From: Leuctra nigra
Taxonomy: Eukaryota > Arthropoda > Insecta > Plecoptera > Leuctridae
DNA: 64,000 bases
Direction: 5' to 3'
Assembly (NCBI GenBank): GCA_934045905.1
Contig: OW203762.1
Location: forward strand, 17,330,345 to 17,394,344
The translations under genes and the position numbers were made by a program. Shown one piece after another: positions 1 to 12,300 of the stretch; position 1 is the stretch's first letter, and each line of letters opens with the position of its first letter. Below the pieces are notes generated by a model that saw nothing but the letters and a program-made list of their open reading frames with translations, was not told the origin of the DNA and did no database searches.

Positions 1-357
1 GTATGAGAGGGTGGGAAGGAACAAATGATTTATAAGCAAACGCCAAAGTTCTCTCCTGTTTCATTGATTCTTATGAGTTTTTAAGCACTATGTACACAAA
101 GTGTAGGTATTTGTGGTGATTTTTATGGTGATATTAAACAGAGTTTAATGCCTATTGTCGGCAGGTCGTGTCGTGCCATATTTAAATCGTAATCCTCCTC
201 ACCCTTGTTTTTTTCTTGCCATCAAACTCAAACATACCCACTAGTTATTATGGGAAAAAATGAAATTGATTCCTGGACTCTTTTGAGTAAAACGGAATGG
301 ACGCCGTCTTCATTGCATTGGCTGAATCTTGTAATGTACTCTCCAGCCGGCTGACAG
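1..357 (+). other. Intron of the kinesin gene (5' truncated by window)
   Basis: No exon is recognisable here. The stretch ends in an acceptor (CTGACAG, 351-357) that opens the first visible kinesin exon with one leftover codon base. The exons for the kinesin N terminus, including the P-loop, must lie upstream of the window. Confidence 0.6.
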
Positions 358-3300
358 TAAGACGCCGGGGTCGGCGGCGAGGAAAGGAAGCGAGATCGCG
401 ATCAAGGAAGAGAGGTCCGGAGACATCGTCGTGACCGGCCTGGTGTCTGAGCCGGTCCCGAATGCGCGGAGGGCCTTGGAACTTCTGCGCGCGGGAAGTC
501 TGATGCGCACCACAGCCAGCACCTCCATGAACGACGTGTCCTCGAGATCCCACGCCATTTTCACGCTCCACATCAAGCAGTACAAGAATAACCGCAAAGA
601 GGTGCAACACCAGTGACTACGATACATTTTCCAATATACGTTGTTCAGTAGGAAATGTATTACATGAGTATACCCAGTGATAACTCACACGTCAAAGAGT
701 TCTCCATAGAGCTACGTCGATGTCTTCTTTAAAGTCTTCACACCATTCTGTTGACCAGGTAATCACCTCGAAGTTCCACTTCGTCGACTTGGCGGGCTCG
801 GAGCGTCTGAAGCGGACTGAGGCGACTGGGCACCGCGCCAAAGAAAGCGCCGCGATCAACGGCGGTCTGGTAAATCTATCTTCTACACATCATTCTAAGT
901 TTACCTGGCTCCTTTCATCTTGTCATTATATCAAATATCTTGCTATTGGCCTCTCAAGTTTCCTTCAGGCTTCCATCATACTACTTCCACAGTTCCATTT
1001 TTAATTATGTTCCATGACTCTCAGCAGCTTCCACAAGCTCGACACATTTCTTCTCATTTCAGATTTCAGATTTCAAAATGTATTTATTAAAATTTGCGTT
1101 TTTACATACAAATACATACATTATACATATCTAGACAAAAAGTAGCAGTGTTATACATTATAATGTTTCTCTATTTCTCTCATTTACGAACACTCCGCAC
1201 GTCTCTGCTTGCATTGAACTCTTCTTCTTCCATCTAAAATTCCAATTCACAAGACCAAAGCACAACAATCTCATACTTTGAGGCTAATTTCAAAGTACTA
1301 TTCTGACATTTTAGCATGCAATGTGTGCTGTTATGTTCTAGATGTGCCTCGCCAAGGTGATCTCGGCTCTCGCCGAACAGTCGCGAAAAGGAAAGCGCCA
1401 CATCCCGTATCGCGACTCAAAGCTCACGCGGATGCTCCAGGACTCCTTGGGCGGTTAGTTGATGATACACATAATCACTCAAGTGAGGGGTGGTTAACAG
1501 TAATAATAGCTGTTGGTCTGTAGATCTGCAACTGATAGACGTACACCCAACAAATCATAAAACGGTATTTGAACGAAACGGATTGGCTGCTGGTCAGGTT
1601 CATTGACAATCAATCCTTGTTATTATCAATAAAATCAGAGCTCACCTGCTTAGGTAGATGTCGTGTAAGCAAAGACGTCATCGGATGATGCCATCACATT
1701 TTTTCAGACTATCTATTTCTTTCAAATACCGTTTTATGAATTGTCGAGTGTTACCTATTTCTAGCGCAATACATTTTAAATAGTTAGTGTCAAATGGTGT
1801 AGAAGTACATGAAATTAATTAAAGTTAATAAATTCTTATACCTTACACGCGTATATCAAGTTTTTGTTCTACCATGAGTCTGTAATTTAGATGTAGGCAT
1901 TCTTTTTGATTCATACATCAGAATCTGTTCTGCTCGTTCGCCGAAATATTTTGGTGGCGATGATGTGAGCCTACATATGTGCAGAGCCAAGTAACCGAAA
2001 GTTGACAGTGTGGACTGATATTGACGCCGCAATGCGAGTAATATGTTGTCACCAGGCAACAGCAACACGCTGATGATCTCGTGCATCTCGCCGAGCGACC
2101 GCGACTTCGCGGAGTCGCTGAACACTCTGCGCTACGCCAACCAAGCGCGCATGATCAAGAACAAACCCATCGTCAACCTGGATGCGCAGTCCAAGTCCGT
2201 GGGAGCGCAGCAGGCTCGGATCCTCAAGCTGGAGCTCGAACTGGCGGAGTACAGAGCGGTAGGTGGAAGCTTCGTCGAGGTCGAACCCACGAACCTGCCG
2301 AGCATTTAGTCCTACTTGTTCCAGGGCCGTGCTGGGCCGAGCGCTGCTGGCGACGGCGGAGGCCTCCAACAGGAGACCACGATGCTGAACCGGAAGCTCC
2401 TCGAGTTGAATCGCCGCCTCAAGGTCATGGAAGAAGTCAACTCCAGGATGCAGAAGCGCATCGCCGAGCTGGAGGTTGAGGCTGGTCTCGCCAAGCTCGG
2501 TATCACATTGGACTCACGATCGCAAAGCGCGAACATTATGAAGGTCAGCTCTCTTTGTGTGCCGTCTTTCAATGATATTGAGGCGTCATGCACAAACTAT
2601 TGATACCAAGAGATCTTGTCTTCTGATCTTCTCACTGTGCACGTTACTGACAGGAATACGCGGACCGTATCGCGGAGCTGACGTGTCGGCTGGCAGAGTC
2701 GACGAAGATGTGCGAGCTTCTGCGCCAGAATGCCTCAAGCAGTACGAGCGCCACTGGTGGAGCGGCTCGGCCCGGTGATAAGGTAACACGACCCTCGCTC
2801 AGCAGGGACGCATTTATAAGAACTCCAGACCAGAATGTGGCTCACAGTGGGAAAGCAGGTTCCAGAGAGTCGGAGATCTACAGAGTGTCAAAGTAAATAT
2901 TAGAGAAACAGAAGAAACTTTATTCGAATGTAATGATTAATTAATTGTCTTTGGCATCCACTTGGTTTGGTAATATCATGCGATGTTGACGCAGAGACCG
3001 CGTCCTGAGCCAAGAGTTGAAGACTTCCTGGACGACGACGTGGAGGCTATCGACGCCGACATCCTGCAACTTACCAGGCAGATCATGAACAAGGGAAAAC
3101 TCCTCGAGGAGTACGAAATTGCTATGCAGAAAATAGTCGTCGCTGGGAAGACATACATGACAAGTGTCCAACAACTGCAGGTCAGGATTCAGAGCAGTTA
3201 TATTCACCATTGTCGCTCATGATGCAAACAAATGAGAGTAGAACGGCTATTATTATCATGGGTGTTCATACAACCCTTTTAAGTCTGCAAACTTGTTTGA

Positions 3301-6300
3301 AAACTTGCAGGATTTCGTTTTCGTGCAGGACTTTAGCTATAGGAGAGTTTCATTTCGATCAATCTGCTTATTTCTTATTTGACCTGCTTGTCTTTCAATG
3401 AGATTTAAATGAGTTGCTAGAACTGTACTACGAAATAGCATTTAGGGCCGGTTTTTCAATCCTCTTTTAAACCAGTAGTTAAATTGTGATCGTTTGAGGA
3501 GTGTCATTGGTTGTTGCCATGGTAATATTGTCCTAATCAACTGTTGAAAATTTAGCAGAGCATTGAAAGACCGGCCCTTAGGGAGCTAAATAGGAAAAAT
3601 AAAATTAGGCTAAAGCTACTGAAAATGGGGTTGTATTTGCGACGGATTGCAAAAGTGTACGACTGGTAGTCCGACCCAAATTATTCATGCTATTAATGTA
3701 GGGTAATGTAGGGCCCAGTAGGAAAATAACAGGATTCGGGACGTTTTTCATTGATAGATATGAATGTGCTTGGTGTCCCCAGACGAGGTTGTGCAAGGCG
3801 GAGAAGGAGCGCGACGCGGCCAACAGTGGGCCCAACGGCGACCACGCGGCAGTGCAGAACATGGACCGCGAGATCTGCAAGCTCAAGGCGGCGATCAATA
3901 AGCGCCAGCAACAGGAGAAGTTCAACCAGCATGTGGAGATGAAGGTCATGGAGTTGCAGCGCGAGGCCGAGGACATGCAGACGCAGAAGGTGGAGCTCGT
4001 CACGCAGCTGAAGGAGGCGAAGAGGAGGAAGGAGACAGGAGGGGTGAGTACAGGAGATCAGAGGTGGAGATGAAGGTCAGCGCGAGGCGGAGGACATGCA
4101 GACGCAGAAGGTGGAGCTCGTCACGCAGCTGAAGGAGGCGAAGAGGAGGAAGGAGACAGGAGGGGTGAGTACAGGAGATTAGAGGTGGAGATGAAGGTCA
4201 GGGAGTTGCAGCGCGAGGCCGAGGACATGCAGACGCAGAAGGTGGAGCTCGTCACGCAGCTGATGAGGCGAAGAGGAGGAAGGAGACAGGAGGGGTGAGT
4301 ACAGGAGATCAGAGGTGGAGATGAAGGTCAGCGCGAGGCGGAGGACATGCAGACGCAGAAGGTGGAGCTCGTCACGCAGCTGAAGAAGGCGAAGAGGAGG
4401 AAGGAGACAGGAGGAAGGAGACAGGAGGGGTGAGTACAGGAGATCAGAGGTGGAGATGAAGGTCAGCGCGAGGCCGAGGACATGCAGACGCAGAAGGTGG
4501 AGCTCGTCACGCAGCTGAAGGAGGCGAAGAGGAGGAAGGAGACAGGAGGGGTGCGTACAGGAGATCACATGAATGAGAACTTCCTTGTCTTGGTGACAAG
4601 TCCCTAGAAGGCCGTGAATAATATTGAGATGAGAAGCTTGTCACCGTGACAAGAAAGTTATCATTTTATGTGATCGCACCCACGGTGACAAGCTTCTCAT
4701 CTCATAGCTGGTGTGCACTCGGTATGCTATGAGTGCGGGTATCGTTTTTTACTGGGAAATCCAGTGTGCATTGGGGTGGTTTTTTCGTTTCCCTCTGGCA
4801 AAGTTGAACGTACTGAGGGCACATTTCTCTCGCTGAGAAAATTCTCAATGCAAGCCATTGCACTCGAATATTCCAAGATGGACGCTTGAAAAATGGTTGC
4901 TGTCTACAACCTATTCGAATCTTCAAATAGCAGTGAAAGATTGATTGATCAATAATAAGAGATCTACAACAAATTCTATGAAATTCCTAGCCATTTTTAC
5001 GTTATGTTTGCACTAGGACCATCCTTGTTTTCCACTGGGGTTGCACTTTTTGCCACACGAGCATGACGTCACAGGGCAATTATTTGCTCTCATTCAGTGC
5101 AAGCCAGTGGAACACGCTATATCAATGTTATACACGGTATTATAGGGTCTTGTCACCGTGACAAGAAAGTTCTCTTTTTATGTGATCGCACCCCATGTTC
5201 GGAAAATAAATTACGATTACCGTGGTTGTCATTCCGGTCTGTTTGTTCTTCACTGGTATTACTTCAGTCGATACTCAAATGTTGCGGAGTTACCCTACCA
5301 TGGGCCACGACCAATTCGCACCCACGTATAGCAGATTATATGTATAATCAACTAATGGATATTGACCCTCTGCATAAAAGCAATTTTTGAGCAATAAGGT
5401 GAGAGACTTAAGGCTGAATTACACGATTCAAGTTTCCTTTAATTCAACCCTTTCAAGAGGGTTGAATTCAAACTTGGATCGTCTAAATGAAAACATTGAA
5501 GCATTTAACACGTTTCCAAGTCTTGAATTCAAGACATCTCTTCAGCCTTTTCAATTAGAACACGTCCTATTTTCCTTCAAGTCTTGAAATACTTCAACCA
5601 ATTGTTAATCTCACCGCAACTTCAATCAACAAATCGTCTAAATTCTCTTTTTCAAGTTTCCTTGAAATCAAATAAAGGGTTGAATTCAACCCCTTCAAGG
5701 AAACTTGAACCGTGTATTCAGGCTAAAGAAAAGAGTAAGGATTGAAAGAGTCACAGCATCTGCGCGTGCGTAGGGCGATCCCGGAGTCCAGCGGCGGGAG
5801 GATAAGATTGCCCGAAAACAGAAGATCCGCGAAATGCGCGCCATCAAGAACGCCCTGAAGGCGGAACATAAATCCAAGGAGGCCCATATCAAAGCAATGC
5901 GCGAAGGTGTCCCCTACGCACCGAACGTGGGTAAGTGTCGTCGCTTGGTCATCTCACTTTCTCCATACAAGTTTTAACACTTTTCTAATGTATACATTGA
6001 ACTGTTCCGAGCAATAATGAAGTAAAGACTTGAAGGAAGGGAGGGTGGACGAATAATTAGAAACGGTCCTCCAGAGAACTTAACTTTAAGACATCGTAAA
6101 TGATATGTGTAATTCCTGCAATTTTACAATCCCTTGTTGTTGGAGCCGTCCAAGCTAGAAGCCAATAATTAGTTTGCCACCCTCCCAAAATCAGTTAAGT
6201 CGAGTTAAATAATCCTCATTCACTCTCTGACTATTCTTTCTGTTTGGCAATCCTAAAGACGATGCAATATGCACAACGATAATAATATATTCATCTCGAT

Positions 6301-9300
6301 GAAGTTTCATGATCACTGCTCGCATTTAGTTTGTCACCTGTCTCCATGTTTCACTGCAGTTTGCCACCCGAATTGTAAGGAGTTGCCCTGATTTTGATCG
6401 GAACTGCTCTGACCAGACCTGCTCTAAGTTACTCCAACTTGCGAATCACTCACAATTACATCAATACATTGATTTTCCTCCATTTTAAGTTAAATTTGAC
6501 CCGTTAACGTGCCAACAAAATGTCCGTCCTCGGACCTGCACTATTCACTGGAACAATCTCCTTTTCCAAGTAAGTTGGAGCAGTTCCGAACAGCCCGACG
6601 AACAACATTTTTGTATTTTCATTGCAGCTTTGACCTGTTTTATAATTTTGGTGATAAAAGTACTAAAAATAGGAGATCGGCGAAAAGACCTATTAAACGG
6701 TTGAGTACTGAGCATGGACTTGAAGAGTTTTTAATCGATTTTTATCAATATATTTTACCAATGTATTTGCTAATTAAATAAGGTTTTGTACGAGTCTTCA
6801 GAAAATGAAAATTATTTCATAGTTTGGAAAGGATTATTGATTTTATTTCGACCTACAGACGTTTCGTGTCATATTTTTACTAATTTTCAGGCACTAAACG
6901 TCTGTACGACAAAATAGAACTAATACACCATGACAAGCTATGAAATTATTTTCATCGAACTGTTCTGAAGACTCGTACAAAGCCTTATTTTTTTTTAACA
7001 ATTACATTGGTCAAAGATATTGATAGAAATCGTTTAAAAATCTCTTCGAGGTCAAACTCAATACTCAGCCGTCTTAACCGACGTTGTAAAGGCAAGTCTG
7101 TTACTATGACAGGGCCGCGCAGTGAAGCATGTCCCGTGTCTGCCGAGACGACCTGCAACAAGATATTACATGCAAGTCTGTTACTGTGACAGGGCCGCGC
7201 AGTGAAGCATGTCCCGTGTCTGCCGAGACGACCTGCAACAAGATATAACATGCAAGTCTGTTACTGTGACAGGGCCGCGCAGTGAAGCATGTCCCGTGTC
7301 TGCCGAGACGACCTGCAACAAGATATAACATGCAAGTCTGTTACTGTGACAGGGCCGCGCAGAGAAGCATGTCCCGTGTCTGCCGAGACGACCTGCAACA
7401 AGATATAACATGCAAGTCTGTTACTGTGACAGGGCCGCGCAGTGAAGCATGTCCCGTGTCTGCCGAGACGACCTGCAACAAGATATAACATGCAAGTCTG
7501 TTACTGTGACAGGGCCGCGCAGTGAAGCATGTCCCGTGTCTGCCGAGACGACCTGCAACAAGATATAACATGCAAGTCTGTTACTGTGACAGGGCCGCGC
7601 AGTGAAGCATGTCCCGTGTCTGCCGAGACGACCTGCAACAAGATATAACATGCAAGTCTGTTACTGTGACAGGGCCGCGCAGTGAAGCATGTCCCGTGTC
7701 TGCCGAGACGACCTGCAACAAGATATAACATGCAAGTCTGTTACTGTGACAGGGCCGCGCAGTGAAGCATGTCCCGTGTCTGCCGAGACGACCTGCAACA
7801 AGATATAACATGCAAGTCTGTTACTGTGACAGGGCCGCGCAGTGAAGCTTGTCCCGTGTCTGCCGAGACGACCTGCAACAAGATATAACATGCAAGTCTG
7901 TTACTGTGACAGGGCCGCGCAGTGAAGCATGTCCCGTGTCTGCCGAGACGACCTGCAACAAGATATAACATGCAAGTCTGTTACTGTGACAGGGCCGCGC
8001 AGTGAAGCATGTCCCGTGTCTGCCGAGACGACCTGCAACAAGATATAACATGCAAGTCTGTTACTGTGACAGGGCCGCGCAGTGAAGCATGTCCCGTGTC
8101 TGCCGAGACGACCTGCAACAAGATATAACATGCAAGTCTGTTACTGTGACAGGGCCGCGCAGTGAAGCATGTCCCGTGTCTGCCGAGACGACCTGCAACA
8201 AGATATAACATGCAAATCTGTTACTGTGACAGGGCCGCGCAGAGAAGCATGTCCCGTGTCTGCCGAGACGACCTGCAACAAGATATAACATGCAAGTCTG
8301 TTACTGTGACAGGGCCGCGCAGTGAAGCATGTCCCGTGTCTGCCGAGACGACCTGCAACAAGATATAACATGCAATTCTGTTACTGTGACAGGGCCGCGC
8401 AGTGAAGCATGTCCCGTGTCTGCCGAGACAACCTGCAACAAGATATAACATGCAAGTCTGTTACTGTGACAAGGCCGCGCAGTGAAGCATGTCCCGTGTC
8501 TGCCGAGACGACCTGCAACAAGATATAACATGCAAGTCTGTTACTGTGACAGGGCCGCGCAGTGAAGCATGTCCCGTGTCTGCCGAGACGACCTGCAACA
8601 AGATATAACATGCAAGTCTGTTACTGTGACAGGGCCGCGCAGTGAAGCATGTCCCGTGTCTGCCGAGACGACCTGCAACAAGATATAACATGCAAGTCTG
8701 TTACTGTGACAGGGCCGCGCAGAGAAGCATGTCCCGTGTCTGCCGAAACGACCTGCAACAAGATATAACATGCAAGTCTGTTACTGTGACAGGGCCGCGC
8801 AGTGAAGCATGTCCCGTGTCTGCCAAGACGACCTGCAACAAGATATAACATGCAAGTCTGTTACTGTGACAGGGCCGCGCAGTGAAGCATGTCCCGTGTC
8901 TGCCGAGACGACCTGCAACAAGATATAACATGCAAGTCTGTTACTGTGACAGGGCCGCGCAGTGAAACATGTCCGTGTCTGCCGAGACGACCTGCAACAA
9001 GATATAACATGCAAGTCTGTTACTGTAACAGGGCCGCGCAGTGAAGCATGTCCCGTGTCTGCCGAGACGACCTGCGACAAGATATAACATGCAAGTCTGT
9101 TACTGTAACAGGGCCGCGCAGAGAAGCATGTCCCGTGTCTGCCGAGACGACCTGCAACAAGATATAACATGCAAGTCTGTTACTGTGACAGGGCCGCGCA
9201 GTGAAGCATGTCCCGTGTCTGCCGAGACGACCTGCAACAAGATATAACATGCAAGTCTGTTACTGTGACAGGGCCGCGCAGTGAAGCATGTCCCGTGTCT

Positions 9301-12300
9301 GCCGAGACGACCTGCAACAAGATATAACATGCAAGACTGTTACTGTGACAGGGCCGCGCAGTGAAGCATGTCCCGTGTCTGCCGAGACGACCTGCAACAA
9401 GATATAACATGCAAGTCTGTTACTGTGACAGGGTCGCGCAGTGAAGCATGTCCCGTGTCTGCCGAGACGACCTGCAACAAGATATAACATGCAAGTCTGT
9501 TACTGTGACAGGGCCGCGCAGTGAAGCATGTCCCGTGTCTGCCGAGACGACCTGCAACAAGATATAACATGCAAGTCTGTTACTGTGACAGGGCCGCGCA
9601 GTGAAGCATGTTCCGTGTCTGCCGAGACGACCTGCAACAAGATATAACATGCAAGTCTGTTACTGTGACAGGGCCGCGCAGTGAAGCATGTCCCGTGTCT
9701 GCCGAGACGACCTGCAACAAGATATAACATGCAAGTCTGTTACTGTGACAGGGCCGCGCAGTGAAGCATGTCCCGTGTCTGCCGAGACGACCTGCAACAA
9801 GATATAACATGCAAGTCTGTTACTGTGACAGGGCCGCGCAGTGAAGCATGTCCCGTGTCTGCCGAGACGACCTGCAACAAGATATAACATGCAAGTCTGT
9901 TACTGTGACAGGGCCGCGCAGTGAAGCATGTCCTGTGTCTGCCGAGACGACCTGCAACAAGATATAACATGCAAGTCTGTTACTGTGACAGGGCCGCGCA
10001 GTGAAGCATGTCCCGTGTCTGCCGAGACGACCTGCAACAAGATATAACATGCAAGTCTGTTACTGTGACAGGGCCGCGCAGTGAAGCATGTCCCGTGTCT
10101 GCCGAGACGACCTGCAACAAGATATAACATGCAAGTCTGTTACTGTGACAGGGCCGCGCAGTGAAGCATATCCCGTGTCTGCCGAGACGACCTGCAACAA
10201 GATATAACATGCAAGTCTGTTACTGTGACAGGGCCGCGCAGTGAAGCATGTCCCGTGTCTGCCGAGACGACCTGCGACAAGATATAACATGCAAGTCTGT
10301 TACTGTGACAAGGCCGCGCAGTGAAGCATGTCCTGTGTCGGCCGAGACGACCTGCAACAAGATATAACATGCAAGTCTGTTACTGTGACAGGGCCGCGCA
10401 GTGAAGCATGTCCCGTGTCTGCCGAGACGACCTGCAACAAGATATAACATGCAAGTCTGTTACTGTGACAGGGCCGCGCAGTGAAGCATATCCCGTGTCT
10501 GCCGAGACGACCTGCAACAAGATATAACATGCAAGTCTGTTACTGTGACAGGGCCGCGCAGTGAAGCATGTCCCGTGTCTGCCGAGACGACCTGCAACAA
10601 GATATAACATGCAAGTCTGTTACTGTGACAGGGCCGCGCAGTGAAGCATGTCCCGTGTCTGCCGAGACGACCTGCAACAAGATATAACATGCAAGTCTGT
10701 TACTGTGACAGGGCCGCGCAGTGAAGCATGTCCCGTGTCTGCCGAGACGACCTGCAACAAGATATAACATGCAAGTCTGTTACTGTGACAGGGCCGCGCA
10801 GTGAAGCATGTCCCGTGTCTGCCGAGACGACCTGCAACAAGATATAACATGCAAGTCTGTTACTGTGACAGGGCCGCGCAGTGAAGCATGTCCTGTGTCT
10901 GCCGAGACGACCTGCAACAAGATATAACATGCAAGTCTGTTACTGTGACAGGGCCGCGCAGTGAAGCATGTCCCGTGTCTGCCGAGACGACCTGCAACAA
11001 GATATAACATGCAAGTCTGTTTCTGTGACAGGGCCGCGCAGTGAAGCATGTCCCGTGTCTGCCGAGACGACCTGCAACAAGATATAACATGCAAGTCTGT
11101 TACTGTGACAGGGCCGCGCAGTGAAGCATGTCCCGTGTCGGCCGAGACGACCTGCAACAAGATATAACATGCAAGTCTGTTACTGTGACAGGGCCGCGCA
11201 GTGAAGCATATCCCGTGTCTGCCGAGACGACCTGCAACAAGATATAACATGCAAGTCTGTTACTGTGACAGGGCCGCGCAGTGAAGCATGTCCCGTGTCT
11301 GCCGAGACGACCTGCGACAAGATATAACATGCAAGTCTGTTACTGTGACAAGGCCGCGCAGTGAAGCATGTCCTGTGTCGGCCGAGACGACCTGCAACAA
11401 GATATAACATGCAAGTCTGTTACTGTGACAGGGCCGCGCAGTGAAGCATGTCCCGTGTCTGCCGAGACGACCTGCAACAAGATATAACATGCAAGTCTGT
11501 TACTGTGACAGGGCCGCGCAGTGAAGCATATCCCGTGTCTGCCGAGACGACCTGCAACAAGATATAACATGCAAGTCTGTTACTGTGACAGGGCCGCGCA
11601 GTGAAGCATGTCCCGTGTCTGCCGAGACGACCTGCAACAAGATATAACATGCAAGTCTGTTACTGTGACAGGGCCGCGCAGTGAAGCATGTCCCGTGTCT
11701 GCCGAGACGACCTGCAACAAGATATAACATGCAAGTCTGTTACTGTGACAGGGCCGCGCAGTGAAGCATGTCCCGTGTCTGCTGAGACGACCTGCAACAA
11801 GATATAACATGCAAATCTGTTACTGTGACAGGGCCGCGCAGTGAAGAATGTTCCGTGTCTGCCGAGACGACCTGCAACAAGATATAACATGCAAGTCTGT
11901 TACTGTGACAGGGCCGCGCAGTGAAGCATGTCCCGTGTCTGCCGAGACGACCTGCAACAAGATATAACATGCAAGTCTGTTACTGTGACAGGGCCGCGCA
12001 GTGAAGCATGTCCCGTGTCTGCCGAGACGACCTGCAACAAGATATAACATGCAAGTCTGTTACTGTGACAGGGCCGCGCAGTGAAGCATGTCCCGTGTCT
12101 GCCGAGACAACCTGCAACAAGATATAACATGCAAGTCTGTTACTGTGACAGGGCCGCGCAGTGAAGCATGTCCCGTGTCTGCCGAGACGACCTGCAACAA
12201 GATATAACATGCAAGTCTGTTACTGTGACAGGGCCGCGCAGTGAAGCATGTCCCGTGTCTGCCGAGACGACCTGCAACAAGATATAACATGCAAGTCTGT

